Numbered from the stretch's first letter, positions 27,860 to 37,196 are shown. The stretch is 64,000 nt of DNA from Pseudomonas capeferrum (GCF_000731675.1 NZ_JMIT01000002.1:285456-349455), one strand, 5' to 3'. A program made the numbers and translations. Notes: generated from the sequence alone by a model not told the origin.

Positions 27860-28627
27860 ATGCTGCCCAGCCTTTTCATTTCCCATGGTTCCCCCATGCT
27901 GGCCCTGCACCCGGGCGCCAGCGGGCCGGCGTTGACCGGGCTGGCCAATGCCTTGGCGCAGCCCAAGGCAATCGTGGTGGTGTCGGCGCACTGGGAAAGC
28001 CGCGAGCTGGTGGTGACCGGCAGCAAGCAGCCCGAGACCTGGCACGACTTCCACGGCTTCCCCCCGGCGCTGTACGCCGTGCAGTACCCAGCACCCGGCG
28101 AGCCTGCACTGGCCGAACAGGTGTGTGCGTTACTGGGCGCTGCTGGCCTGCCGGCACGTACCGATACGCACCGCCCCTTCGACCATGGCGCCTGGGTACC
28201 GCTGAGCTTGATGTACCCGAGCGCCAACATCCCAGTGATTCAGGTTTCGCTGCCCAGCCAACAGGGGCCTGCCTTGCAGTTACAGGTCGGCCAGGCGCTG
28301 GCCGAGTTGCGCCAGCAGGGCGTGCTGCTGATTGGGTCGGGCAGTATCACTCACAACCTCGGCGAGCTGGACTGGCATGCCGGGCCGGACGCGATCGAGC
28401 CTTGGGCGTTGGCGTTTCGGGATTGGGTAGTGCAGCGGTTGGCCGAGGATGACCGCGCGGCGTTGCTGGATTACCGACGCCAGGCGCCGTTTGCAGTGCG
28501 TAACCACCCTAGCGATGAGCATTTGTTGCCGCTGTTTTTTGCGCTGGGGGCTGGGGGCGGGTTCGGCGTGGTGCACCAGGGGTTCACCTTGGGCGCACTG
28601 GGAATGGATATCTATCGGTTCGACTGA
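27860..28627 (+). CDS. DODA-type class III extradiol dioxygenase family protein
   Basis: The 255-residue protein belongs to the LigB/YgiD family. Metal-ligand motifs are visible: ISHGSPM (His9), VVVSAHWES (His44), HGAWVPL (near residue 112), and a fourth His in SGSITHNLGE. Members of this subfamily cleave catechols such as L-DOPA, but physiological substrates in pseudomonads are unclear. It is a single gene divergent from tpm, followed by a REP pair and a terminator. Confidence 0.85.
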   Translation: MLPSLFISHGSPMLALHPGASGPALTGLANALAQPKAIVVVSAHWESRELVVTGSKQPETWHDFHGFPPALYAVQYPAPGEPALAEQVCALLGAAGLPARTDTHRPFDHGAWVPLSLMYPSANIPVIQVSLPSQQGPALQLQVGQALAELRQQGVLLIGSGSITHNLGELDWHAGPDAIEPWALAFRDWVVQRLAEDDRAALLDYRRQAPFAVRNHPSDEHLLPLFFALGAGGGFGVVHQGFTLGALGMDIYRFD

Positions 28628-28628
28628 C

Positions 28629-28727
28629 GAGCCTCTTCGCGGGACAAGCCCGCTCCCACAGATGGATAGTGCTTTCAAGCCCAATGCCATACCTGTGGGA
28701 GCGGGCTTGCCCCGCGAAGCAGCCGGC
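28629..28727. repeat. Inverted REP pair
   Basis: Two REP units (CTTCGCGGGACAAGCCCGC and the mirrored GCGGGCTTGCCCCGCGAAG) face each other across about 30 bp, immediately after the dioxygenase gene. Confidence 0.9.
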
Positions 28728-28733
28728 ACAGGC

Positions 28734-28770
28734 AAAAAAAATCCCCAGCGCATGCCGGGGATTTTTTTAT
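28734..28770. terminator. Bidirectional terminator between the dioxygenase and helicase genes
   Basis: The stem AAATCCCC...GGGGATTT, with an A-run before it and a T-run after it, provides U-tracts in both directions for the convergent genes. Confidence 0.85.
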
Positions 28771-28780
28771 TACGCCAGGA

Positions 28781-30463
28781 TCAATCCTCGCGGTAGCGAC
28801 GCAGCTTCAGCTGCTTGCCAGCCACACGGGTATCCTTGAGCTTGGTCAGCAAACGCTCCAGGCCGTCTTCCGGCAGCTCGACCAGGCTGAAGCTGTCGCG
28901 TACCTGGATACGGCCGATAGCGTCACGGGCCAGGCCGCCTTCGTTGAGGATCGCACCCAACAGGTTCTTGGCAGCGATGCCGTCACGGGCACCCAGGGCA
29001 GTACGGCAACGCACACGGCCTTCGGCCAGCGGCATTGGCGCGCGACGCTCACGGTCACCGCGGTCACCACGGTCACTGCGCTCGGCACGCTCACCGGTAC
29101 GCTCACGCGGAGCACCAACGCCCGGTACCAGCGGCTGTTCACGCTCTACCGCAGCCAGGTCCAACGCCTGACCATTGGTTGCTTTGCGCAGCAAGGCCGA
29201 AGCCAGGGCACGCGGGCTGCAACCCAGGTCGGCGGTCAGACGGTCGAGCAGGTCGCCATGAGTGGCTTCCGATTCGGCCACCAGCGGCGCCAGGCTCGAG
29301 GTCAGCTTCTTGATGCGTGCATCCAGAACGGCCTGGCCATTGGGCAGGCGAGCTTCGGCAACCTTCTGCCCGGTAACACGCTCGATCACCTGCAGCATGC
29401 GGCGCTCACGCGGGGTTACCAGCAGCAGCGCACGGCCTTCGCGACCGGCACGGCCAGTACGGCCGATACGGTGTACGTAGGACTCCGGGTCGTACGGCAT
29501 GTCAACGTTGAACACGTGAGTGATGCGCGGTACGTCCAGGCCACGGGCAGCGACGTCGGTAGCGACGACGATGTCCAGGCGGCCATCCTTGAGCGAGTCG
29601 ATGACGCGCTCACGCTGGTTCTGGGCGATGTCACCGTTCAGCGCAGCAGCCTTGTAGCCTTTGGCTTCCAGCGCGGCGGCCAGGTCCAGGGTGGCTTGCT
29701 TGGTACGCACGAAGGCGATCAGCGCGTCGAACTCTTCGACTTCCAGCAGACGCAGCACAGCCGGGATCTTCTGATCGGCATGCACCATCAGGTGAGCCTG
29801 GTCGATCGCGGTAACGGTCTGGGTCTTGCTCTGGATCTTGACGTGCTTGGGTTCACGCAGGTGACGCTCGGCGATCGAACGGATCGACGACGGCAGGGTT
29901 GCGGAGAACAGTACGGTCTGACGGCTGGCCGGGATGGCATCGAAGATCACTTCGAGGTCGTCCATGAAGCCCAGCTTGAGCATCTCGTCGGCTTCGTCCA
30001 GTACCAGGTACTGTACGGTCGACAGGACTTTTTCGTCACGACGCAGGTGGTCGCACAGACGGCCCGGGGTAGCAACGACGATTTGTGCGCCGTTACGGAT
30101 GGCACGCAGCTGTGGGCCCATCGGGGCGCCACCGTAAACAGCGACCACGTTAACGCCCGGCATCTGCTTGGCGTAGGTTTCGAAAGCGGTAGCAACTTGC
30201 AGCGCCAACTCACGGGTTGGCGCCAGGATCAGGGCTTGCGGTTCGCGCTTGCTCACGTCGATCTTGTTGAGGATCGGCAGGGCGAAGGCAGCGGTCTTGC
30301 CGGTGCCAGTCTGCGCCTGGCCGATCATGTCGTGACCGGCGAGGATGATCGGGATCGACTGATGCTGGATGGCGGACGGCTCTTCATAGCCGGTAGCCAG
30401 CACAGCAGCAACAATATTCGGATTGAGTTCGAGAGCGGCGAATCCGCCGGTTTCCTGGGTCAT
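28781..30463 (-). CDS. deaD: DEAD-box ATP-dependent RNA helicase (DeaD/CsdA type)
   Basis: The ATG at 30463 follows GAGG at about eight bases and gives 560 residues; a 17-residue longer frame is less likely. Motifs run in order: Q-motif (AIQHQSIPIIL), AQTGTGKT, PTRELALQV, VATPGR, LDEADEM, SATLP, ATDVAARGLD and HRIGRTGRAG. An Arg/Asp/Glu-rich linker (residues about 450-475) and a DbpA-type RNA-binding domain ending QLKLRRYRED follow. Such helicases remodel rRNA and mRNA, often in the cold. The long structured leader (about 210 nt) listed separately suggests post-transcriptional control. Confidence 0.93.
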   Translation of the reverse strand: MTQETGGFAALELNPNIVAAVLATGYEEPSAIQHQSIPIILAGHDMIGQAQTGTGKTAAFALPILNKIDVSKREPQALILAPTRELALQVATAFETYAKQMPGVNVVAVYGGAPMGPQLRAIRNGAQIVVATPGRLCDHLRRDEKVLSTVQYLVLDEADEMLKLGFMDDLEVIFDAIPASRQTVLFSATLPSSIRSIAERHLREPKHVKIQSKTQTVTAIDQAHLMVHADQKIPAVLRLLEVEEFDALIAFVRTKQATLDLAAALEAKGYKAAALNGDIAQNQRERVIDSLKDGRLDIVVATDVAARGLDVPRITHVFNVDMPYDPESYVHRIGRTGRAGREGRALLLVTPRERRMLQVIERVTGQKVAEARLPNGQAVLDARIKKLTSSLAPLVAESEATHGDLLDRLTADLGCSPRALASALLRKATNGQALDLAAVEREQPLVPGVGAPRERTGERAERSDRGDRGDRERRAPMPLAEGRVRCRTALGARDGIAAKNLLGAILNEGGLARDAIGRIQVRDSFSLVELPEDGLERLLTKLKDTRVAGKQLKLRRYRED

Positions 30464-30500
30464 GGGTCTGCCTCTAGGTGCATCCGCAAAGACCCATGCT

Positions 30501-30551
30501 CCAAAGCTGCACATGCCTTGAAAGACCAGAAGGTCACCCAGGCAGCTTTGG
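30501..30551 (-). promoter_or_regulatory. Stem-loop in the helicase mRNA leader
   Basis: The arms CCAAAGCTGC and GCAGCTTTGG (10 bp, perfect) enclose about 31 bases that contain a second hairpin, GACC-AGAA-GGTC. The element ends about 38 bases before the deaD start. A further perfect palindrome GTCCGC-CTA-GCGGAC lies upstream at 30597-30611. Confidence 0.6.
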
Positions 30552-30680
30552 CGGCGGGGATTTGCGAAAACGATTGAAAAAGAAAAACTTGGGAAGGTCC
30601 GCCTAGCGGACGAACAGCCGAAGCTGGACTCGGAGGATTTGCACCACCTGATTTTGAGGTCCGCTAAAAGACCGGCGCGT

Positions 30681-30686
30681 ACTATA
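30681..30686 (-). promoter_or_regulatory. Possible -10 element of the helicase gene
   Basis: TATAGT on the minus strand with a GC-rich discriminator (ACGCGCC) lies about 218 bp before the deaD start. No good -35 is seen at the right distance, so an activator or weak promoter is possible. The stretch to 30795 shows no gene that I can support. Confidence 0.35.
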
Positions 30687-30795
30687 CCCGAATTAACGGG
30701 TTACGTGAGGAAAATTTTCGGGGGCAAGGGCCAGTATCGCGCCATCAGCCAACCGCAGGCTGAATCGATTCCTGCCTACCCTACGCTACCGGCCT

Positions 30796-31551
30796 TCAGG
30801 TCGCCGGCCGGATCTCACGGATCAGGCTGGCCAGGCTATAGCCCAACTGCGGCGTCAGCGCCTCGGCCCGCGCCCGCAAACCGTCCAGGTCCAGCATCTG
30901 TTCCAAGTCCGCCGGCACCAGCAGGATCACATTACCCTCCTTCACCGGCAGCTCCCAGTAATGGCGGTGGTACAACCCGCGCAGCAGCGCCGCGCCCAGC
31001 GGCTTGCCGTCATCGCAGGCCCATTGGTTGATCACCAGCCAACCGCCTGGGTTGAGCTGCTTCTGGCAGTTTTCCAGGAATGTCCAGGCCAGGTGCCCGA
31101 CACCCGGGCCGTGGTCGGTATAGAGGTCGACGAAAACCAGGTCGGCCTTTTCGGCGCTGGGCAGCAGTTCGAGGGCATCTCCCACCCGCACGTAAAGGCG
31201 CGGGTCATCGTCCAGGCCCAGGTATTCCATGGCCAGGCGCGGCACGTCCGCGCGCAGCTCGATGGCCTCGATGTCCTCCAGCGGCAGGAACTTCATGCAC
31301 GCCTGCGTCAGCGTACCCGCGCCAAGGCCCAGAAACAGCGCACTCTCTGGCTGCTCGTGGCACAGCGCACCGACCAGCATGGCGCGGGTGTAGTCATATT
31401 CCAGCCAGCTCGGGTCGGCGGTGAACACGCAGCTCTGCTCGATGGCATCGCCGAATTCGAGAAAACGGTAGTCGTCCACCTCGTACACGCTGATGACGCC
31501 AAAGGCATCTTCGACCCGTGCCAGTAGCCGCTCTTCCCGTTCCGCCGTCAT
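30796..31551 (-). CDS. Spermidine-synthase-like methyltransferase-fold protein
   Basis: The start at 31551 ([13 protein letters not shown]) gives 251 residues; an upstream ATG seven codons earlier is possible. The Rossmann region has [16 protein letters not shown] (motif I), EAIELRADV and [24 protein letters not shown], which fit the spermidine synthase superfamily. The usual polyamine-binding tail motifs are not obvious, so it may act on another amine or be non-canonical. It is divergent from the DAHP synthase gene, with 116 bp between the starts. Confidence 0.75.
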   Translation of the reverse strand: MTAEREERLLARVEDAFGVISVYEVDDYRFLEFGDAIEQSCVFTADPSWLEYDYTRAMLVGALCHEQPESALFLGLGAGTLTQACMKFLPLEDIEAIELRADVPRLAMEYLGLDDDPRLYVRVGDALELLPSAEKADLVFVDLYTDHGPGVGHLAWTFLENCQKQLNPGGWLVINQWACDDGKPLGAALLRGLYHRHYWELPVKEGNVILLVPADLEQMLDLDGLRARAEALTPQLGYSLASLIREIRPAT

Positions 31552-31667
31552 GTTCGCCACTCGCCCGTGCAAAAACGCGCATTGTCCGCCAACACCCCCG
31601 ATGCAACAAGCACGACGGCAACTGTTACCATGGCCAAAAGCCTATAACCGACAACATCGAGCCCGAG

Positions 31668-33014
31668 ATGAACGCACCGTGGAGCCCTGACAGCTGGCGT
31701 GCCCTGCCGATCCAGCAGCAACCGACCTACCCCGACGCCGCGCACTTGCTCAAGGTCGAGCAGACCCTGGCCAGCTACCCGCCACTGGTGTTCGCAGGCG
31801 AGGCGCGCGAGCTGCGCCGGCAGTTCGCCGAGGTGACCGAAGGCCGCGCCTTCCTGCTGCAGGGCGGCGACTGCGCCGAGAGCTTTGCCGAGTTTTCGGC
31901 GGCGAAGATCCGCGACACCTTCAAGGTGCTGCTGCAGATGGCCATTGTCATGACCTTTGCTGCCGGCTGCCCGGTGGTCAAGGTCGGGCGCATGGCCGGG
32001 CAATTTGCCAAGCCACGCTCCTCGGGCGACGAAACCATTGGCAACGTCACCCTGCCCGCCTACCGTGGCGACATCGTCAACGGCATCGGTTTCGACGAAA
32101 AAAGCCGCATCCCCGACCCGGACCGCCTGCTGCAGGCCTACCACCAGGCCACCGCCAGCCTCAACCTGTTACGCGCCTTTGCCCAGGGCGGCTTTGCCGA
32201 CCTGCACCAGGTGCACAAATGGAACCTGGACTTCATCGCCAACTCGGCGCTGGCCGACAAGTACCATCAGCTGGCCAACCGCATCGACGAGACCCTGGCC
32301 TTCATGCGGGCCTGCGGGCTGGACAGCGCGCCGCAACTGCGCGAGACCAGCTTCTTCACCGCCCACGAAGCGTTGCTGCTCAATTATGAGGAAGCGTTCG
32401 TGCGTCAGGACAGCCTGACCGGCGACTACTACGACTGCTCGGCGCACATGCTGTGGATCGGCGACCGCACGCGCCAGCTCGATGGCGCCCATGTGGAGTT
32501 CCTGCGTGGCGTGCATAACCCGATCGGGGTCAAGGTTGGCCCAAGCATGAACCCCGAGGAGTTGATCCGCCTGATCGACACCCTCAACCCAAGCAATGAC
32601 CCTGGCCGCCTGAACCTGATCGTGCGCATGGGGGCCAACAAGGTTGGCGACCATCTGCCAGGGCTGATCCGCACCGTCGAGCGCGAAGGCCGCAAGGTGC
32701 TGTGGAGCTCCGACCCGATGCACGGCAACACCATCAAGGCCAGCAGCGGCTACAAGACTCGCGACTTTGCGCAGATTCTCGATGAGGTGAAGCAGTTCTT
32801 CCAGGTGCACCAGGCCGAAGGCAGCCATGCCGGCGGTATCCATATCGAAATGACCGGGCAGAACGTCACCGAGTGCATCGGTGGTGCCCGGCCGATTACC
32901 GAGGATGGCTTGTCGGACCGCTACCATACCCATTGCGACCCGCGGATGAACGCCGACCAGTCGTTGGAATTGGCGTTTCTGATTGCCGAAACCCTCAAGC
33001 AGGTTCGGCGCTGA
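31668..33014 (+). CDS. Class II 3-deoxy-7-phosphoheptulonate (DAHP) synthase
   Basis: This enzyme catalyses the first step of aromatic biosynthesis, from PEP and erythrose-4-phosphate. The start ATG at 31668 gives 448 residues, typical of the plant-like class II family. Family motifs include [66 protein letters not shown] and the metal-ligand region [18 protein letters not shown]. It lies in the same window as aroC, but 26 kb away and not in an operon. The equivalent position in P. aeruginosa (PA2843) also holds a class II enzyme. Confidence 0.93.
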   Translation: MNAPWSPDSWRALPIQQQPTYPDAAHLLKVEQTLASYPPLVFAGEARELRRQFAEVTEGRAFLLQGGDCAESFAEFSAAKIRDTFKVLLQMAIVMTFAAGCPVVKVGRMAGQFAKPRSSGDETIGNVTLPAYRGDIVNGIGFDEKSRIPDPDRLLQAYHQATASLNLLRAFAQGGFADLHQVHKWNLDFIANSALADKYHQLANRIDETLAFMRACGLDSAPQLRETSFFTAHEALLLNYEEAFVRQDSLTGDYYDCSAHMLWIGDRTRQLDGAHVEFLRGVHNPIGVKVGPSMNPEELIRLIDTLNPSNDPGRLNLIVRMGANKVGDHLPGLIRTVEREGRKVLWSSDPMHGNTIKASSGYKTRDFAQILDEVKQFFQVHQAEGSHAGGIHIEMTGQNVTECIGGARPITEDGLSDRYHTHCDPRMNADQSLELAFLIAETLKQVRR

Positions 33015-33027
33015 GGTTCGGGCGCCG

Positions 33028-33246
33028 TCATTTACGCAGCGGATCATCCCAGAAATGCCGCTCGGCCTCTTGCTGGATATCCGCCCGGCTCAACCCCAGA
33101 TCGTGCAATGTCGCATCGCTGAGCCGGGCCAGTTCCCGACGCTGACGGTACAGCTCGAGCCAGCGCGCCGGGCGCTGCAGCGCTGCATGCCACAGGTGGT
33201 TCAGTGAGACGACTGGTTGCTGAATGCTGCTGACATGACCTTTCAT
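33028..33246 (-). CDS. DUF1127 small protein
   Basis: The 72-residue protein ends in the DUF1127 signature. The signature comprises WLELYRQRRELARLSDATLHDLGLSRADI, an Arg-rich helix and a DxGLxRxDI motif. Some DUF1127 proteins influence RNA turnover or phosphate and carbon metabolism in alphaproteobacteria; the role in Pseudomonas is unclear. It is divergent from a LysR-type gene. Small DUF1127 genes are often controlled by the adjacent LysR regulator, so that is a reasonable inference here. Confidence 0.85.
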   Translation of the reverse strand: MKGHVSSIQQPVVSLNHLWHAALQRPARWLELYRQRRELARLSDATLHDLGLSRADIQQEAERHFWDDPLRK

Positions 33247-33342
33247 CGTGAAGCCCTCCGTGTTGATGGCTCCAGTCTCACGCCGGGCTTAAGATCAATC
33301 CAACGAATGTTTCTGATGCCATGCATCTCGGAGATTGATGCT

Positions 33343-34194
33343 ATGTCCCAGTATCAAAGTCTCGATGCCGACGTGTTGCGCACTTTCGTCGCCATTGCCG
33401 AACAAGGCGGCTTCACGCGCGCCGGCGAGGTGGTCAACCGCACCCAGTCGGCGGTGAGCATGCAGATGAAACGCCTGGAGGAAGATATCCTGCAGCGCCA
33501 GCTGTTCGAGCGCGATGGCCGCCAGGTACGCCTTACCGCCGAGGGGCAGGTACTGCTCGGCTACGCCAGGCGCATCCTCAAGCTGCACGGGGAAGTGTTC
33601 AATACCTTGCGCATGCCGCACATGGTCGGGGTAGTGCGCATCGGCACGCCGGACGACTACGCCATGCGCTTTCTGCCGACCATCCTGTCGAGTTTTGCCC
33701 AGGCCTACCCGCTGGTGCAGGTGGAGGTGCATTGCGACTCGTCAAAGCAGTTGATGCTGCGCCAGGACCTGGACCTGACCATCGTCACCCGCGAGCCGGG
33801 CAACGAAGTTGGCCAGTTGCTGCGCCAGGAGCGCCTGGTGTGGGCTGCGGCCGAAGGTTTTTGCCCACAGGAGCAACGGCCCATGCCGGTGGCGCTGTTC
33901 AATACCGACTGTTTTTGCCGCGCCTGGACCTGCAATGCGCTGGAGGCACAGGGCATCGACTACCGCATTGCCTATACCAGCCCCAGCCTGGCGGCGATCT
34001 TTGCCATCGTCACGGCGGGGCTGGCAGTAACGGCGCAGTTGCAGAGCCTGGTGGGCGGCAATATCCGGATTCTCGGCGAAAACGATGGGTTGCCGCAGTT
34101 ACCGGTTGCCAATGTGATGTTGGTACGCAGTACGCAGAACCCTTCGCCGATCACCGATTGCATGGCCGACTACATCGTCGAAGGCTTCAAGTAG
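33343..34194 (+). CDS. LysR-family transcriptional regulator (LrhA/PecT-like)
   Basis: The ATG at 33343 gives 283 residues, starting MSQYQSLDADVLRTFVAIAEQG. The winged helix-turn-helix covers residues 7-66 (FTRAGEVVNRTQSAVSMQMKRLE). A substrate-binding-protein-like effector domain follows. The helix-turn-helix wording resembles the LrhA/HexA/PecT branch. It is divergent from the DUF1127 gene, with 96 bp between the starts. That gap is the likely operator region, though no clear T-N11-A box stands out. The effector is unknown. Confidence 0.88.
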   Translation: MSQYQSLDADVLRTFVAIAEQGGFTRAGEVVNRTQSAVSMQMKRLEEDILQRQLFERDGRQVRLTAEGQVLLGYARRILKLHGEVFNTLRMPHMVGVVRIGTPDDYAMRFLPTILSSFAQAYPLVQVEVHCDSSKQLMLRQDLDLTIVTREPGNEVGQLLRQERLVWAAAEGFCPQEQRPMPVALFNTDCFCRAWTCNALEAQGIDYRIAYTSPSLAAIFAIVTAGLAVTAQLQSLVGGNIRILGENDGLPQLPVANVMLVRSTQNPSPITDCMADYIVEGFK

Positions 34195-34234
34195 GAGCGG
34201 CCTTGCGTCGCGAAAGGGCCGCACCGCGGCCCCC
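34191..34234. repeat. Single REP element
   Basis: This REP variant (GTAGGAGCGGCCTTGCGTCGCGAAAGGGCCGC) begins within the LysR stop codon. It lies between convergent genes. Confidence 0.7.
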
Positions 34235-34239
34235 AAAGC

Positions 34240-34989
34240 TCAAAGCTCAAACCCCAGCATCACCGCACACACCACCAGAAACACACAAAACATCGCCCGC
34301 AGCACTTTCTCTGGCAAGGCATGCGCCAACCTCACGCCCCAGCTGATGCTGAGCAACCCACCCACCGCCAAGGGTATCCCCACCGCCCAATCGACACTCT
34401 GGTGCACGCCATACGTCAGCAGAGTCACCGCCGTACTGGGCGCCGCCAATGCCAGCGAGAGCCCTTGCGCCACCACCTGCGTGGTGCCGAACACACTGGT
34501 CAGTATCGGCGTCGCAACCACCGCGCCCCCCACCCCGAACAGCCCACCCAGGGTTCCGGCAAAGCTGCCCAGCACCCCCAGCCATGGCCAGGCATAGCGC
34601 ATTTCAGGGCTTGGCGGCGCAACCCTCAAGAACATCCGCGCCACGTTCCAGATGGCCAGCGCCACCAGAAAGCCGACAAACCCCAGGCGCATGGCCTGGG
34701 CATCTATGCCCACCGCCCAGATCGAACCCAGCCAGGCGAACAGCAAACTGCACAACGCCAACGGCAGCGCATGGCGCAGTTCGATGCGATTGCGCTGGTG
34801 GTAGCGCCACAGCGCCAGCAACACATTCGGTACCACCATGACCAACGCAGTGCCCTGCGCCAGCTGTTGGTCCAGCCCGAACAACACGCCCAGCGCCGGG
34901 ATGGCAATCAGCCCACCGCCGATGCCGAACAAACCGCCCATGGTGCCCAGGGCTGCGCCCAGCACGATATACAACAACCACTCGATCAT
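34240..34989 (-). CDS. TSUP/TauE-SafE family membrane permease
   Basis: The 249-residue protein has the two inverted halves typical of the TSUP (DUF81) family. Each carries a glycine-rich signature: GTMGGLFGIGGGLIAIP near residue 16 and GTLGGLFGVGGAVVATP near residue 145. About eight transmembrane helices are apparent. TSUP members export or import small organosulfur or sulfite anions. It is divergent from a LysR gene 113 bp away that is the likely regulator. The transported compound is unknown. Confidence 0.88.
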   Translation of the reverse strand: MIEWLLYIVLGAALGTMGGLFGIGGGLIAIPALGVLFGLDQQLAQGTALVMVVPNVLLALWRYHQRNRIELRHALPLALCSLLFAWLGSIWAVGIDAQAMRLGFVGFLVALAIWNVARMFLRVAPPSPEMRYAWPWLGVLGSFAGTLGGLFGVGGAVVATPILTSVFGTTQVVAQGLSLALAAPSTAVTLLTYGVHQSVDWAVGIPLAVGGLLSISWGVRLAHALPEKVLRAMFCVFLVVCAVMLGFEL

Positions 34990-35102
34990 CAGGGCCTCTT
35001 GTGCCGTTCTTTAGCAATGGGCGCATGCTACCGAGTCGGGGCTGGTGGGGAAACGCACAGCAGCGCACAATGGCTGTGCGTTTTCTGCAAAGCCGAGCCG
35101 CC

Positions 35103-36059
35103 ATGAGCCCTGACATCCTTACCGACCAACTCAGCCTGTTCCTTGATGTGCTGGAAACCGGCAGTTTTTCCGCCGCCGCTCGGCGCCACCCGCTGACGCC
35201 CTCGGCCGTGGCCCGGCGCATCGACAACCTGGAAAACGCGGTGGGCAGCCGCCTGTTCACCCGCAGCACTCACGCGGTGCGTGCTACACCGGCCGGCAAT
35301 GCCTTTGCCGAGCGCGCACGGCGTATCATCGAGGAACTGCGCCTGGCCCGCGCCGAAGCCGTGTCACTGAGCAGCGCCCCGGAAGGCTTGATCCGCATCG
35401 ACGCCCCCGCCGCGTTCGGCCGCCGCCACCTGGCCCCGGCCATCGCCGACTTTCTGGTGGCGTACCCGGGGCTGGACGTACACCTGCGCCTGATCGACAG
35501 CTTCGTCGACCTGCACGGCAGCCACCTGGGCGAGGTCGACCTGGTGTTGCGCGCAGGTCCCCTGGCCGACACCCGCCTGGTGGCCACGCCGCTGGCGTAC
35601 ATGGTGCGCATCGCCTGCGCCAGCCCAGCCTACTTGGCCAGCCGTGGCGTACCGGCGTGCCCCAGCGAACTGCCTGAACATGACGGCCTGGACTGGGACG
35701 GCCTGGCACCACCTTTCGCCTGGCGCTTCAACGTGGCGGGCCAGGCCCGACTGTATCGGCCAACACGCATGCGCATGGCCGCCAACAACGCCGAAACCCT
35801 GCTGTTTGGCGCCCTGGCCGGTTTAGGCGTCGCCCACCTGCCCACCTGGCTGATCAGCGAATACCTGCTGCGCGGCGAACTGATTGCGCTGTTCTGCGAC
35901 GGCGGCCTGCCGGCAGCCGAGAGCAGCGGTATTTATGCGCTGCGCCTTGCACATGAAACGAACTCTCGCAGCCGTTTGCTGCTCGAATTTCTCAAGAGCC
36001 GTTTCAGCCCCATTCCACCCTGGGACCTGGCGCTGCGCAGTGAACTGCGCTGGCAGTGA
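35103..36059 (+). CDS. LysR-family transcriptional regulator
   Basis: The ATG at 35103 gives 318 residues; an upstream frame lacks support. The helix-turn-helix is in residues 8-62 (FLDVLETGSFSAAARRHPLTPSAVARRIDNLE). The effector domain follows the CrgA-like pattern (LIRIDAPAAFGRRHLAPAIADFL). It faces the TSUP permease gene on the opposite strand, so it probably controls that transporter as well as itself. Confidence 0.88.
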   Translation: MSPDILTDQLSLFLDVLETGSFSAAARRHPLTPSAVARRIDNLENAVGSRLFTRSTHAVRATPAGNAFAERARRIIEELRLARAEAVSLSSAPEGLIRIDAPAAFGRRHLAPAIADFLVAYPGLDVHLRLIDSFVDLHGSHLGEVDLVLRAGPLADTRLVATPLAYMVRIACASPAYLASRGVPACPSELPEHDGLDWDGLAPPFAWRFNVAGQARLYRPTRMRMAANNAETLLFGALAGLGVAHLPTWLISEYLLRGELIALFCDGGLPAAESSGIYALRLAHETNSRSRLLLEFLKSRFSPIPPWDLALRSELRWQ

Positions 36060-36113
36060 ACGCACTGATGATCAGCGTGCTAGATTTTCCCATTGATGAT
36101 TCCAAGGACCTGC

Positions 36114-36569
36114 ATGAACGCCGACACCCAAGCCTCCTGTGACGAGCTGCTGCTGGACAACCAGGTCTGCTTCGCCCTGCATTCAACCTCGTTGCTGATG
36201 ACCAAGGTCTACAAACCGCTGCTGCAGGCGCTGGGCCTGACCTACCCGCAATACTTGGCGATGCTGGTGCTATGGGAGCGCGACGGCCTGACCGTGGGCG
36301 AGATCAGCCAGCACCTGCTCACCGACCCTGGCTCGCTGACCCCGCTGCTCAAGCGCCTGGAAAGCGAAGGCCTGCTCAAGCGCACCCGCAGCCGCGAGGA
36401 CGAACGGGTGGTATTGGTGCAGTTGACCGACAAGGGCCGCGACCTGCAGCAACAGGCCAAACAGGTGCCACCGTGCATCCTCAAGGCCAGCGGGCGCAGC
36501 TTGCAGCGCCTGCAACAGCTGCAAGCCGACCTGCTGGACCTGCGCGAAAACCTGCAGAAAAACCTCTGA
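36114..36569 (+). CDS. ohrR: Organic-peroxide-sensing MarR repressor (OhrR/OspR)
   Basis: The ATG at 36114 gives 151 residues. The sensing Cys19 lies in NQVCFALHSTSL, the exact context of the OhrR peroxidatic cysteine. A second cysteine, Cys121 (VPPCILKASG), matches the resolving cysteine of two-Cys OhrR proteins. The winged helix (residues about 59-100) is of MarR type, GEISQHLLTDPGSLTPLLKRLE. On oxidation by organic hydroperoxides OhrR releases the ohr promoter. The ohr gene follows 141 bp downstream with a candidate operator between them. Confidence 0.92.
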   Translation: MNADTQASCDELLLDNQVCFALHSTSLLMTKVYKPLLQALGLTYPQYLAMLVLWERDGLTVGEISQHLLTDPGSLTPLLKRLESEGLLKRTRSREDERVVLVQLTDKGRDLQQQAKQVPPCILKASGRSLQRLQQLQADLLDLRENLQKNL

Positions 36570-36616
36570 GCGCTATGCTGTGAGATGGCCGTTCGGATGA
36601 GCGGTGATTATTTATC

Positions 36617-36645
36617 TTGCGCGCAAACTAATTGCGCGCTAATTT
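36617..36645 (+). promoter_or_regulatory. ohr promoter with candidate OhrR operator
   Basis: TTGCGCGCAA (36617-36626) is a perfect palindrome, followed at once by the related ATTGCGCGCTAAT. The same bases give a -35 TTGCGC and a -10 TAATTT (36640-36645) at 17-base spacing. OhrR bound here would therefore block polymerase. Confidence 0.6.
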
Positions 36646-36710
36646 AAATCCCATACCCACCCAGCGCCACCTCACCCCAGGTCGCGCACAGCACGTTAGC
36701 GAGGCTCAAG

Positions 36711-37139
36711 ATGCAAAAGGTCACTCCGCTGTACATCGCCGAAGCCACCTCCACCGGCGGGCGCGACGGCAAATCCCGCTCCAGCGACGGCAAGCTGGAG
36801 GTCAAGCTGAGCACCCCCAAGGAATTGGGCGGCGCGGGGGGTGAAGGCACCAACCCAGAGCAGATGTTCGCTGCCGGCTACTCGGCCTGCTTCATCGGTG
36901 CCCTGAAGTTTGTTGCCGGGCAAGAGAAGAAAGCCCTGCCAGCAGATGCCTCGATCACTGCCAAGGTGGGCATTGGCCAGATTGAGGGTGGTTTCGGCCT
37001 GGACATCGACCTGCACATCAACCTGCCAGGCCTGGCCCAAGCCGATGCCGAAGGGCTGGTGGAGAAGGCGCACAAGGTCTGCCCTTACTCCAATGCCACC
37101 CGCGGCAATGTGGATGTAAGGCTGCATGTAACGGTCTGA
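36711..37139 (+). CDS. ohr: Organic hydroperoxide resistance peroxidase Ohr
   Basis: Ohr reduces organic and fatty-acid hydroperoxides with lipoyl-dependent electrons. The 142-residue protein has the two catalytic cysteines in the usual contexts, Cys60 (AGYSACFIGAL) and Cys124 (AHKVCPYSNATRGN). It also has the N-terminal KVTPLYIAEATSTGGRDG. It lies downstream of its repressor gene and ends at a strong bidirectional terminator shared with efp. Confidence 0.96.
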   Translation: MQKVTPLYIAEATSTGGRDGKSRSSDGKLEVKLSTPKELGGAGGEGTNPEQMFAAGYSACFIGALKFVAGQEKKALPADASITAKVGIGQIEGGFGLDIDLHINLPGLAQADAEGLVEKAHKVCPYSNATRGNVDVRLHVTV

Positions 37140-37150
37140 ACACAGGTATA

Positions 37151-37178
37151 AAAAAACCCGGCCGAGGCCGGGTTTTTT
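37151..37178. terminator. Bidirectional terminator between ohr and efp
   Basis: The perfect stem AAAAAACCCGGC / GCCGGGTTTTTT with a CGAG loop gives U-tracts in both directions. Confidence 0.95.
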
Positions 37179-37196
37179 GCTGCATCTCAAGAACAC

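Noticed and set aside
29258..30577. 439-codon plus-strand open frame
   Set aside because: It is antisense to the DEAD-box helicase gene, whose motifs are all intact.
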